This document shows positions 18,803 through 26,778 of a DNA stretch of 64,000 nucleotides, piece after piece. Numbering within the stretch: position 1 is the first letter of the stretch; each line of letters begins with the position of its first letter. The stretch lies in the NCBI GenBank assembly GCA_020638335.1, contig JACKIT010000006.1, forward strand, positions 18,070 to 82,069. Direction: 5' to 3'. The notes under the pieces are model-generated. The model searched no databases, had not been told where the DNA came from, and saw only the letters and a program-made list of their open reading frames with translations. The position numbers and the translations under genes were made by a program. This DNA comes from Rhodospirillales bacterium (GTDB lineage: Bacteria > Pseudomonadota > Alphaproteobacteria > Micavibrionales > Micavibrionaceae).

Positions 18803-19541
18803 CGTTTCTCTCCATTTTTGAGTTATGCGTGTTTAAAATTTCTTCACCGATCTTACGGTTTTTTTGCAAGCCCTGATCGATAATAAACGGAATATTCGCG
18901 TTCAGGAATGCAAAGAGTCTCTCAGGCCAGCCAAAGCGCACTTCGCGCTCATTGTTGATGATTGCCTTGTAGATACGTTTGGCGACATCTTCGGGGTTAT
19001 CGTGATGCACACCTGTTTTTTCGTTAATTTCTGCCCTTGTGCCAGTATTTGCTCCTGTCCTAACGGCGCGTGGAATGATGTGCGTGACAGTGATATTTGT
19101 TCCGCCCAATTCACGGCGCAGCGCATCATTGAATGCTTTTAAGCCTGCTTTAGCCGAGGCATAGCCCGTTAAATGCGGCAGTGGGATAAGCGCCGTCATA
19201 GAACCAATATTAACAATCTTCCCGCTGTTTCTGGCTTTCATGCCAGGCAAGGCCGCCTGACATAGCTTCATAGGAACAAGAAGATTGAGACGGTGAATGG
19301 CTTCATAGTTCTGATCTTCGGCATAATTAAAATCGTTAAAACCCGCCATGTTGATTAAAATATCGGGCGTGTTTTCGGATAAGCTATTGCAGATACGGTC
19401 TATATTTTCAGAAAGGTCCCCGTCCTGGCTGCGATCATAAACCTTAACAGTTGCTCCGGCTTCGCGCAGCATGGAGACGAGCGGAACACCGATACCGCCG
19501 GTTCCACCGGTGATGAAGACGGTTTTCCCTTTAAGCGGCAT
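18765..19541 (-). CDS. Short-chain dehydrogenase/reductase
   Basis: A 258-residue classical SDR. The NAD(P) loop is TGGTGGIGVP near residues 11-20, NMAG follows, and the active site has Ser in IGSMTAL and YASAK. It probably reduces a keto group or oxidises an alcohol on an acyl-type intermediate made by its neighbours (inference). It overlaps the upstream gene by 11 nt and the downstream TPR gene by 38 nt. The C-terminal tail is charged and poorly conserved, consistent with extension into the next gene. Confidence 0.88.
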   Translation of the reverse strand: MPLKGKTVFITGGTGGIGVPLVSMLREAGATVKVYDRSQDGDLSENIDRICNSLSENTPDILINMAGFNDFNYAEDQNYEAIHRLNLLVPMKLCQAALPGMKARNSGKIVNIGSMTALIPLPHLTGYASAKAGLKAFNDALRRELGGTNITVTHIIPRAVRTGANTGTRAEINEKTGVHHDNPEDVAKRIYKAIINNEREVRFGWPERLFAFLNANIPFIIDQGLQKNRKIGEEILNTHNSKMERNDEENTSDKRLAS

Positions 19542-20202
19542 CTTTCATAGCTCCTTCATGCGGTATAGAGCGTAGAACATTGGCAAATAGGCGGAAGGTG
19601 TTTTGCGCAACTTCGATAATGGCTTTTTGGTCTTCGGGATCGGTGATCTTGCTTATGGTTTCCTCAAAAAATTTCATGTGAGAAATATCCAGCTCTCCAT
19701 GTGAATAAAGATAAGAAAAAGCCTTTTTAGGCAGACCGAGTTTCTCCTTTACGGCCGTCGCACCTTTATTGGCAATTTGCGTAGAAGTACTTTCCAGCAT
19801 AAAGACCATGCCAAAAAACCCAATCGGGTTTTTACGGTTAATATAATCATAGTTATAGGCGTTCATCACCTGCGTTTCCAAATTTGGAATAGAATTGCGA
19901 GCGGCCTCTTTATCTCCGCCAGCGGCTTCAATATCGTTCAAAATCCATTCTTCATGGCCGACTTCTTCTTCCTGATACTCAATAATTGCCTTGTGCAGCC
20001 ATTTTTTCTCTTGTGGAATGCGCGCACCCATACTCATCAGAAAAGGTACTGTGTGTGATACATGGTGATAGGCTTCTGTAAGATATGCAATATAGGTTTC
20101 GCGGGAAATATCGCCACCCAATCCATCGATTAGTTGTGGCACGGTGTAGAGTTCCTGACGCGCTTCTTCGGTTTCTTTAACCAGCTTTTTGTAAAAGCTC
20201 AT
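19531..20202 (-). CDS. Heme-oxygenase-like (TenA/HDO-type) iron oxidase candidate
   Basis: A 223-residue all-helical protein of the TenA/heme-oxygenase-like fold. Candidate metal ligands follow the pattern of heme-oxygenase-like diiron oxidases: Glu43 and His46/47 in LTEAYHHVSH, Glu80 and His83 in EEEVGHEEW, Glu137 in MLESTS, and His168, Asp172 and His175 in HGELDISHMKFF. Relatives include UndA, which turns fatty acids into alkenes, and other oxidative C-C or N-modifying enzymes. The thiaminase function of TenA is unlikely here. It overlaps the acyl ligase by 26 nt and the SDR by 11 nt. Confidence 0.75.
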   Translation of the reverse strand: MSFYKKLVKETEEARQELYTVPQLIDGLGGDISRETYIAYLTEAYHHVSHTVPFLMSMGARIPQEKKWLHKAIIEYQEEEVGHEEWILNDIEAAGGDKEAARNSIPNLETQVMNAYNYDYINRKNPIGFFGMVFMLESTSTQIANKGATAVKEKLGLPKKAFSYLYSHGELDISHMKFFEETISKITDPEDQKAIIEVAQNTFRLFANVLRSIPHEGAMKDAA

Positions 20203-21475
20203 GGGCTTTCTCCTTTGTTATGATTTGGAAATTTTTAATGTGGGCGTATTCCGGTAATTCCGCATTAGCGCGGTTTATGGCTTGCTCTATGTTCACTTGC
20301 GGTGAAGAAGGCACAATTTCTGCACTCAAAAAAGCTTCACCATCACCATATACTTTGCTTTTAAAAATTTCCGGTTGTGCCTGCAAAGCGCCTTCCACCC
20401 ATTCAGGCGCAATATTTCGGCCATAGGAGGTAATGAGAATGCTTTTCTTGCGTCCATCAATGTGAAGAAAACCATCTGCATCAAGATAACCAAGATCTCC
20501 TGTTGGAAAAGCATCTTGATGTGCTGCGCCTAAATATCCCAGAAATGCAGGGTTTTTGATTATTATTTCGTTATTCTCTTCGGTCAGTTGGATATGTGGA
20601 AGAATTTTACCAACGCTGCCTGGCCGATTATCTTGCGGGGTATTCATCGCTACAACAGAGCCGCATTCGCTCAGGCCATAGCCTTCATAGACCGGCAGGC
20701 CCATTTCGCGAGCAGCAGATATGAGAGCAGGCGATACTTTCGACCCGCCAACAGCTAGAAATTTCAGGCTTGGTATTTGAGGTTGAGATGCCATAAAGCC
20801 GCGTAATAACTCCGGTACCAAAATGGCTGAGGTGATTTCATGCTTTGCCATATATTGTGAAAGCGCTGTGAAATCAGGCTGGAACGGGTTGGCAAAGCCG
20901 ATTGTCTTTAAAGACGGGGCGTAGACCGTGCCGCCTGCCAGCAGCGCAGCATAAACTCCCGCCACATTTTCGAGTAAAATTGCCAGCGGCAAAACGGAGA
21001 TATGTTTATCTGCAAGCTCTGCACCCAAAACCTCAACAATCGAGCACGCCACCTGTTCCAGTCCTTCTTGCGATAAACACACGCCTTTGGGCGATCCAGT
21101 TGTGCCAGATGTAAATGTGACCTTGGCTGTGTGTTTAGGTAGAATCCCTTCTCTCTCCGTACCGGTATCTCGCAACCCCTCAGTAGAGAGAATATGCGAA
21201 ACACCGGCAGATTGGAGAGAATGAAGAACCTGTTTTTTGGTAAAAAACGGCGGTAGTGGAACACATGGGATATTGGCCTGTGCCGCCGCCAAATCCCATA
21301 AAATCCAATCCGGGCCATTATCTAAAGCCAACCCCAAAACTGAAACCTCAGATAGAGCCTTTGTGCGTTGATCAATCTGCGTTTTTAGCTCGCCATATGT
21401 GTAGCGTTGCGTATCGCCAATAAGCGCAAGGCGTGCAGGATCATGTTTCTGGATTGCTTCGAGAACAAGGTTCAT
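20177..21475 (-). CDS. Acyl-AMP/acyl-CoA synthetase-like AMP-binding protein, short C-terminus
   Basis: A 432-residue ANL-family adenylating enzyme. It has the P-loop VTFTSGTTGSPKGVCLS, the YGLSECGS motif, and GDLGYLDADGFLHIDGRKK at the hinge. It likely activates a carboxylic acid, probably a fatty acid given the company. The protein stops right after NFQIITKEKAHELLQKAG, where relatives usually continue with the C-terminal motif bearing the catalytic Lys. The frame ends within the start of the next gene (26-nt overlap), so this shortening may have arisen together with the overlap. Confidence 0.85.
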   Translation of the reverse strand: MNLVLEAIQKHDPARLALIGDTQRYTYGELKTQIDQRTKALSEVSVLGLALDNGPDWILWDLAAAQANIPCVPLPPFFTKKQVLHSLQSAGVSHILSTEGLRDTGTEREGILPKHTAKVTFTSGTTGSPKGVCLSQEGLEQVACSIVEVLGAELADKHISVLPLAILLENVAGVYAALLAGGTVYAPSLKTIGFANPFQPDFTALSQYMAKHEITSAILVPELLRGFMASQPQIPSLKFLAVGGSKVSPALISAAREMGLPVYEGYGLSECGSVVAMNTPQDNRPGSVGKILPHIQLTEENNEIIIKNPAFLGYLGAAHQDAFPTGDLGYLDADGFLHIDGRKKSILITSYGRNIAPEWVEGALQAQPEIFKSKVYGDGEAFLSAEIVPSSPQVNIEQAINRANAELPEYAHIKNFQIITKEKAHELLQKAG

Positions 21476-21478
21476 GGA

Positions 21479-22171
21479 TTAATCCTTATAATGCAAACGC
21501 GGATAGAGCCGTGGACGGCAGTCTTCAAATTCAGCGCCCAAGGCGCTTTTAAGGCGCCTTACACCCGTTTCTACAGATCCGACCAAAACGCGAGGGCTGG
21601 TATCGTAATAGCTTCCCCAGTCCTGTTCATCTTTCTGGAGGGCTGATACTTGCGCATCGCAAATTTTACGGGGGTTTAATCCCATGCGTTCAAAATAGCG
21701 ATGGAGAAAGTCTGTGCCGGTGATAGTGGCATAGCGAATTTTTTTATTGTTTAGATAAGAGGCCAATGCCGCGAACAGAAATATGGACGCTCCATTACCG
21801 TCAGAAGCAAGATTTCCGATTTCAACAATTTCACTGCGTAGACAACTCAAAATAGTGTTGATGGGCTGGTGCGTATAATGCTCTAGAAAAAGAGGAGCCT
21901 TATCTGCATAACGAAATCCAACAGCGGCGAGAATATCCCCATTGGCATTACGAACGCTCATCAAAACAGGATAATCAACCTGAATCTCTGCGCCGTAGCT
22001 TTTTTTGTAAATATCTTTGATGAACGCTTCAACGCGTGCCCGCTCTGGCTCAAACATGCCTGTGATACTCACAACCGTAGGATTGAGCGTACTGATTTTT
22101 GCCGTGCGTTTCTCTTTTAAGTATAGATTCGCGGTGTTCAGATTATTTTCTTCATAGCGCAAGGTGAGCAT
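21479..22171 (-). CDS. Thermostable-hemolysin family protein (putative acyltransferase-like)
   Basis: I start at ATG 22171 because GAGGA lies 8 nt upstream; an in-frame TTG at 22186 is the alternative. The 230-residue product resembles the thermostable hemolysin (delta-VPH) family: MFEPERARVEAFIKDIYKK, then VLMSVRNANGDILAAVGFR, PLFLEHYTHQPI and EIVEIGNLASDGNGAS. That layout looks like an N-acyltransferase fold similar to autoinducer synthases (inference), and the hemolysin name is historical. It is the first gene of the operon, 3 nt before the ligase. Confidence 0.8.
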   Translation of the reverse strand: MLTLRYEENNLNTANLYLKEKRTAKISTLNPTVVSITGMFEPERARVEAFIKDIYKKSYGAEIQVDYPVLMSVRNANGDILAAVGFRYADKAPLFLEHYTHQPINTILSCLRSEIVEIGNLASDGNGASIFLFAALASYLNNKKIRYATITGTDFLHRYFERMGLNPRKICDAQVSALQKDEQDWGSYYDTSPRVLVGSVETGVRRLKSALGAEFEDCRPRLYPRLHYKD

Positions 22172-22218
22172 AAGAGGATTCCTCAATTCTTGTTATCCTG
22201 AATTAAAGGATGTCTTAT

Positions 22219-22240
22219 GAACCTGAAGAGAACCTGAAGG
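22219..22240 (-). promoter_or_regulatory. Tandem direct repeat resembling a PmrA/QseB box, with -10
   Basis: On the minus strand CTTCAGGTTCT is followed at once by CTTCAGGTTC, an exact 11-bp period. This is the spacing of OmpR-family regulator sites and is close to the CTTAAGGTTC repeat of PmrA boxes. TTTAAT (22202-22207) lies 11 nt downstream as a likely -10, so the proximal half-site covers the -35 position, as in activator-dependent promoters. The first operon ATG is at 22171. Confidence 0.65.
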
Positions 22241-22285
22241 TATTTTGCGGTTTGTGCAAACGGCATATAAAGAGGTATGTAACTC

Positions 22286-22321
22286 TGGTTATGCTGGTTA
22301 TGCTGGTTATGCTGGTTATGC
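22286..22321. repeat. 9-bp tandem repeat, four copies
   Basis: Four perfect copies of tggttatgc lie in the gap between the operon promoter and def, about 45 bp upstream of the direct repeat at 22219-22240. The copy number could vary by slippage. No gene is apparent across it. Confidence 0.9.
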
Positions 22322-22409
22322 TTAATGCTTACGGGCAAGCATTTTAAGAAAATATAGCAAATACCACCTTCTCCTTGACCCATGCTCTAAAACTCATTAC
22401 CTCAATTCT

Positions 22410-22934
22410 ATGGCTAAGACATACAACATCATCGTCATCCCCGATCCGGTGCTCAAACAAACCGCTCAGGCCGTCAGCCGCGTCGATACAGACATCCAAA
22501 AGCAAATGGATGCGATGCTTGCCACCATGTACGCCGCGCCGGGCATTGGTCTGGCAGCCAATCAGGTCAATCTGCTTAACCGTGTACTGGTCATGGATCT
22601 GGCTCGCACCGACAAAGGCGAAGAAAAAACGCCTATCTGCATGGCCAACCCTGAAATCATCTGGGAATCCGAGGAAATGAGCACGATGGAGGAAGGCTGC
22701 CTTTCAATCCCGCGGCAATATGCGGAAGTCGAACGCCCTGCTCATGTCCGCGTTAAATATCTGGATTATGATGGCAAAGAAGCCGAGCTGGAAGCTTCCG
22801 GTCTGCTTTCTCATTGCGTCCAGCATGAAATCGACCACCTTAACGGTGTGCTTTTTATCGATTATCTCTCTACGCTCAAGCGCAACATGATTGTGCGTAA
22901 GGTCGAAAAACTCAAAAAACAGAATATTCTTTAA
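22410..22934 (+). CDS. def: Peptide deformylase
   Basis: A 174-residue deformylase removing the N-formyl group from nascent proteins. The three motifs are present: GIGLAANQVN (about residues 46-55), EEGCLSIP with the metal Cys, and HCVQHEIDHLNGVLF with HExxH. It heads a plus-strand run def-fmt-eamA-truA, the common alphaproteobacterial arrangement. The family start (YNIIVIPDPVLKQTA) fits ATG 22410. Confidence 0.97.
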   Translation: MAKTYNIIVIPDPVLKQTAQAVSRVDTDIQKQMDAMLATMYAAPGIGLAANQVNLLNRVLVMDLARTDKGEEKTPICMANPEIIWESEEMSTMEEGCLSIPRQYAEVERPAHVRVKYLDYDGKEAELEASGLLSHCVQHEIDHLNGVLFIDYLSTLKRNMIVRKVEKLKKQNIL

Positions 22935-22968
22935 CATGCGTATCCCCCTGAGAATTGTGGTCTGATAT

Positions 22969-22994
22969 AAACATACCAACCGGTCGGTATGTTT
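22969..22994. promoter_or_regulatory. 26-bp near-perfect inverted repeat, TetR-operator-like
   Basis: aaacataccaacc (22969-22981) and ggtcggtatgttt (22982-22994) are reverse complements with one mismatch. The accgaccggtcggt core and the length suit TetR/AcrR-type operators. It lies between def and fmt, 85 nt before the fmt ATG. No TetR gene is in the window. Confidence 0.6.
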
Positions 22995-23078
22995 TGTACC
23001 TTATACTCTCGGAAAATGCCCTTGCTCATTTTTACAAAATCCGTATTTATAATCTCCGCTCCTGTGCTAAAACGCATT

Positions 23079-24071
23079 ATGAACGAAAATAAACCTTTAC
23101 GTATTGGTTTTATCGGCACCCCGGACTTTGCAGCCGAGGCCCTTAAAGCAATTGGCGTCAGCGCCCATGATGTGGTGTGCGTCTATACCCAACCGCCCCG
23201 CCCCAAAGGGCGTGGGCATAAACTGCAGCCTTCACCGGTACATCAATATGCCGATGAGCATGGCATTCAGGTTTTTCATCCCAAATCCTTGAAATCTGCT
23301 GACGTACAGGCCGAGTTCGCAGCGCATAATCTGGATGTGGCCGTTGTTGCCGCCTACGGACTCATCCTGCCCAAACCCATTCTCGATGCACCGAAATATG
23401 GTTGCATCAATATCCATGCATCGCTCTTACCGCGCTGGCGTGGCGCATCTCCTATTCAACGCGCAATCTGGGCCGGCGATGCGCAAAGCGGCGTTACCCT
23501 GATTCAGATGAATGAAGGGCTTGATACAGGCCCGGAAATCATGAAAACCGCTCTGGATTTAGACCCTCGTGAAACCGCTCAAACCCTGCACGACCGGCTG
23601 GCAACACTCGGTGCGGATATGATCGTAAAAGCACTCGACAAATTGGCTATTACCGGCCAATTAATTGTAAAAGAACAAGAAAGTGAAGGTGCAAAATATG
23701 CTCATATGCTTAAAAAAAACGATGGGCAGGTAAATTGGAATCAAACCGCCACCACAATCGATCGCCAAATCCGCGCCCTCAATCCCTGGCCCGGCGTCTG
23801 GGCACAGACGCAAGAAGGCCAGCGCCTCAAAATCCTCACCGCCCAGCTCGCCGAAACGACTGCCCAGTCCACCGAAACACTCCCGACATCCACAGCGTTG
23901 GCAGAAAAAGACCGACCGGTCGGTATGTTATTGGACAAAGCCGGGCATGTGCAATGCGGGCAAGGCACAATCCTGTGTCTCCAGCGCATCCAACCCGCCG
24001 GTAAACAGGCCATGGATTTACCGGCTGCTCTCAATGGTGGTTACCTCAAAATCGGCGAGATTCTCACATGA
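23079..24071 (+). CDS. fmt: Methionyl-tRNA formyltransferase
   Basis: ATG 23079 begins the conserved PLRIGFIGTPDFAAEAL; the frame stays open upstream to 22989 but that part has no family similarity and crosses the palindrome. The product has 330 residues. It formylates initiator Met-tRNA using 10-formyl-THF. HASLLPRWRGASPIQRAI holds the catalytic region, and the C-terminal OB-like domain follows from about residue 205. A second copy of the palindrome core lies inside the coding region at 23911. The stop overlaps the next start by 4 nt. Confidence 0.96.
   Translation: MNENKPLRIGFIGTPDFAAEALKAIGVSAHDVVCVYTQPPRPKGRGHKLQPSPVHQYADEHGIQVFHPKSLKSADVQAEFAAHNLDVAVVAAYGLILPKPILDAPKYGCINIHASLLPRWRGASPIQRAIWAGDAQSGVTLIQMNEGLDTGPEIMKTALDLDPRETAQTLHDRLATLGADMIVKALDKLAITGQLIVKEQESEGAKYAHMLKKNDGQVNWNQTATTIDRQIRALNPWPGVWAQTQEGQRLKILTAQLAETTAQSTETLPTSTALAEKDRPVGMLLDKAGHVQCGQGTILCLQRIQPAGKQAMDLPAALNGGYLKIGEILT
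23911..23924. repeat. 14-bp palindrome inside fmt, same core as at 22969
   Basis: accgaccggtcggt is a perfect palindrome and is followed by atgtta, so it shares cggtcggtatgtt with the intergenic copy. It encodes DRPVGM in the variable C-terminal domain of Fmt. Confidence 0.7.
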
Positions 24072-24928
24072 GCGCAACCTCTTACGGCCTCATTGCTCTG
24101 GCAATGTTTACTATCGGCAATATTCTGGTTGTATTAACCAGTACCATTCCAGGCTTGCAAGTGGCTGCTATGTCGCTTTTCCTAGGAGCGTCGGGAATGA
24201 GCATCTTCCAGATAGTCAAAGGCCAACCTATCCGCGCGTACTGGCATCAACCTGCATCCCATTACGCTTTTTTGGTGGGCGGTGTCGGTATATATACTGC
24301 ACTCATTTACGTTGCTTTCCGCTATGCACCTCCCTTTGAAGTTAACGCGATCAACTACCTCTGGCCAATCCTGCTTGTCGGATTTTCCGCCCTGTTCCAT
24401 ACCGGTACGCTAAATGCTTCTAAAATCTTCGGAGTAGCGATGGGCTTCCTTGGAACATTTTTGATTTTTGTTCCTGCACAGGCAAACGGATTTATGGATG
24501 GCCTACAATCAGGACATTTTTTAGCCCTGATTGCCGCTATCCTGTGGGCAGCCTATTCTGCCTTGGCTAAAAACAAAACCTATCCTGCCGGATTAATGGC
24601 ACCAGCCATGTTTATTTCGGCTTTTTTGTGTGCAGGCCTGCATTTGATGTTTGAAGAAACAGTAATGCCAGTGGGAATAGAGTGGGGGTACGTGCTTTTG
24701 CTCGGTTTTTTTCGCCTGTCCTATTTGTTCTGGGATGAATCCATGCGTGGTGGTAATGTTGTTTTTTTAGCATCTCTGGCATATTTTGTACCGCTAGCCT
24801 CAACTCTGCTTTTTATTGCATTCGGCTATACGGCAGCCAATATTTGGATTGGGCTGGGTGCGGGCTTCATCGTATCAGGCTGCGTGGTTGTCAATTTTGG
24901 AAATTTTAAAAGGCTTCTCAAACAATGA
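24068..24928 (+). CDS. EamA-family (DMT) transporter
   Basis: A 286-residue inner-membrane protein with about ten hydrophobic helices and the two-fold EamA repeat. NYLWPILLVGFSALF and the second repeat around FRLSYLFWDESMRGG resemble YddG-type exporters of aromatic or other amino acids. The substrate cannot be read from sequence. It overlaps fmt and truA by 4 nt on either side, so it is translated with them. It is an insertion into the usual def-fmt-truA order. Confidence 0.88.
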   Translation: MSATSYGLIALAMFTIGNILVVLTSTIPGLQVAAMSLFLGASGMSIFQIVKGQPIRAYWHQPASHYAFLVGGVGIYTALIYVAFRYAPPFEVNAINYLWPILLVGFSALFHTGTLNASKIFGVAMGFLGTFLIFVPAQANGFMDGLQSGHFLALIAAILWAAYSALAKNKTYPAGLMAPAMFISAFLCAGLHLMFEETVMPVGIEWGYVLLLGFFRLSYLFWDESMRGGNVVFLASLAYFVPLASTLLFIAFGYTAANIWIGLGAGFIVSGCVVVNFGNFKRLLKQ

Positions 24929-25701
24929 CCCAGCGCTACCGCCTCACTATAGAATATAATGGCAGCGATTATGCCGGTTGGCAACGCCAGGAAAATGGCA
25001 GACCACAGACCATTCAGGGCGAAATTGAAAAGGCTGTAAAAGCCTTTTCCGGCCAGGACACCACCGTCCAGTCATCCGGGCGTACGGATGCAGGCGTACA
25101 CGCATACGGACAAATCGCCCATGTCGATCTGGAGGACCTCACCCGGCCCATGCAGCCCTTTGAAATCGCCAAGGCGATCAACGCCCATCTGTACCCCCAG
25201 CCAATCTGTATTTTATCTGCAGAGCCAGCACCCGATGATTTCCACGCGCGCTTCAGCGCTAAAAACAAACGCTATATTTATCGCATCTTAAACCGTCAGG
25301 CTTTTCCGGCCATCGAACGCGGTTTTGTCTGGCATATCCGGCGACCGCTCGATGTGCCTGCAATGCAAGAAGCCGCGCAAGTTCTGCTCGGCCATCACGA
25401 TTTCACAACTTTCCGCGATTCTGAATGTCAGGCTCAAAACCCTATGCGTACACTTGACCGCCTTGATGTGAGTGCACGCGAATACGATACTGGCGGCGGC
25501 ATTGAAATCCGTATCGCAGCCGAAGCCAAATCTTTCCTTCATCATATGGTGCGCAATCTTGTCGGTACGTTGACCCTTGTTGGCGAAGGCAAATGGAGCG
25601 CCGCAGACGTAACCGAGGCGTTGGAAGCCAAAGACCGCTGCGCAGGTGGGCCAACTGCTCCGGCGGCTGGATTGTTTCTCGAAAGGGTTGATTATGAGTG
25701 A
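24925..25701 (+). CDS. truA: tRNA pseudouridine(38-40) synthase
   Basis: A 258-residue TruA making pseudouridine in the anticodon stem-loop. It starts RYRLTIEYNGSDYAGWQRQ. The catalytic Asp is in SSGRTDAGVHAYGQ near residue 56, and FLHHMVRNLVGTL is the conserved C-terminal segment. It overlaps the transporter by 4 nt and the following small gene by 8 nt. Confidence 0.97.
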   Translation: MTQRYRLTIEYNGSDYAGWQRQENGRPQTIQGEIEKAVKAFSGQDTTVQSSGRTDAGVHAYGQIAHVDLEDLTRPMQPFEIAKAINAHLYPQPICILSAEPAPDDFHARFSAKNKRYIYRILNRQAFPAIERGFVWHIRRPLDVPAMQEAAQVLLGHHDFTTFRDSECQAQNPMRTLDRLDVSAREYDTGGGIEIRIAAEAKSFLHHMVRNLVGTLTLVGEGKWSAADVTEALEAKDRCAGGPTAPAAGLFLERVDYE

Positions 25702-26026
25702 TCTGGTAAAATCCAAACGCGTTGTGACCTTCGTTCCGGCCGCCAACGCCAATGAATTCGCTAAAACCATGGCTGCGCATATCCCGCACCTGTTTGGTGA
25801 GTATGATTCCGTATGTTGGTGGAGCGCTCCCAAAATGGAGGATGGCACAGAGCAATTTCGCCCGTTGGTCGGGGATGTTGAACAAACCCCATCCGTTCGC
25901 ATGGAATTTTCCATCCCCGATGATGATGCCGCTCTAAAAAACTTTACCGCAACACTCAAAAAGCATCACCTCTGGCAAGAACCCGTGATTTTGATTTTCG
26001 ACAGCCAGATTATCCACCACCAATAA
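25694..26026 (+). CDS. Small protein resembling the NIF3/YqfO C-terminal domain
   Basis: A 110-residue protein started at ATG 25694 inside the end of truA (8-nt overlap). KRVVTFVPAANANEFAKTM, then GEYDSVCWWS and TEQFRPLVGD follow the pattern of the PII/CutA-like domain inserted in NIF3 (YqfO) proteins, which also occurs alone. Its molecular function is not established. Coupling to truA suggests only co-expression. Confidence 0.6.
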   Translation: MSDLVKSKRVVTFVPAANANEFAKTMAAHIPHLFGEYDSVCWWSAPKMEDGTEQFRPLVGDVEQTPSVRMEFSIPDDDAALKNFTATLKKHHLWQEPVILIFDSQIIHHQ

Positions 26027-26094
26027 ATTATGTAAAAAATAATTGGACTTTTAGCATTCTCTGTTCTATAAAACAACGCAAGGAGACACAGGCC

Positions 26095-26778
26095 ATGCGT
26101 TTGATTTTTTGCACCCTCATGATAATGTTTGCTATAAGCTCTAGCGCCCCTGCCACATTTGCACAGGATCTCAAAACCACGCGCATATGGGAAGAGCTTG
26201 AAAAAATTGAGAAGTCTCGCCCATTGCGCAGCTCCAGATATATTTCCTCAAAGGCCGTTATCTCTGATCGGGTTTTGGATAAAACCAACCGCGTAATCGG
26301 TGAAATCCGCGATGTTGTGCTCGACCGCAACGGTGCGATCTCTTATCTCAATATCGATTTTAACCGCCTGCGCTTAGGCACAGGCCCGATACTGGTTGAT
26401 TATGACGAAATGGGCCTGCGCCCGGCCAGCAACGGCTATAAAATGGGCTACACCGACGATGATATTCGCGCCCGCCTGCCGCAAATTCTTAGCAATATTG
26501 AGAGCGCCTCCGGACAAGAAACAGATACGTACAGCATTAAAAATTTGGTTGGTCATACACTCTACAGCGCCGATGGTCGCAAACTTGGCGCCATAGAAGA
26601 TATCTTGTTTGATCATGGCGGTTATCGCGCCGAATTGCTGTATGTTGCGTTGTCGCACAAATCTGCGCACGGAAAATCATTAGCAATCCCGTTTCGTGAA
26701 GCGTACTACAAAACGGAAAAACTCATCCTTAAAAACGATTATGCAGATACCATATTGGTATTTGCTCAGGAAAAATAA
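26095..26778 (+). CDS. Secreted protein with two PRC-barrel domains
   Basis: A 227-residue protein with a signal peptide (about residues 1-23, cut near TFAQD). Two PRC-barrel-like modules lie at roughly 54-110 (ISDRVLDKTNRVIGEIRDVV) and 145-200 (LVGHTLYSADGRKLGAIEDI). The internal duplication is visible in the parallel GEIRDVVLDRNG and GAIEDILFDHGG. PRC barrels bind partners in several settings; no catalytic residues are seen. Its 3' end overlaps the convergent dapE by 13 nt. Confidence 0.78.
   Translation: MRLIFCTLMIMFAISSSAPATFAQDLKTTRIWEELEKIEKSRPLRSSRYISSKAVISDRVLDKTNRVIGEIRDVVLDRNGAISYLNIDFNRLRLGTGPILVDYDEMGLRPASNGYKMGYTDDDIRARLPQILSNIESASGQETDTYSIKNLVGHTLYSADGRKLGAIEDILFDHGGYRAELLYVALSHKSAHGKSLAIPFREAYYKTEKLILKNDYADTILVFAQEK

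Noticed and set aside
21479..22171. True pore-forming toxin
   Set aside because: The family name is historical. The protein has no signal peptide or toxin-like repeats and sits with acyl-modifying enzymes.
22286..22321. CRISPR-like array
   Set aside because: The units are 9 bp and directly adjacent without spacers, so this is a simple tandem repeat.
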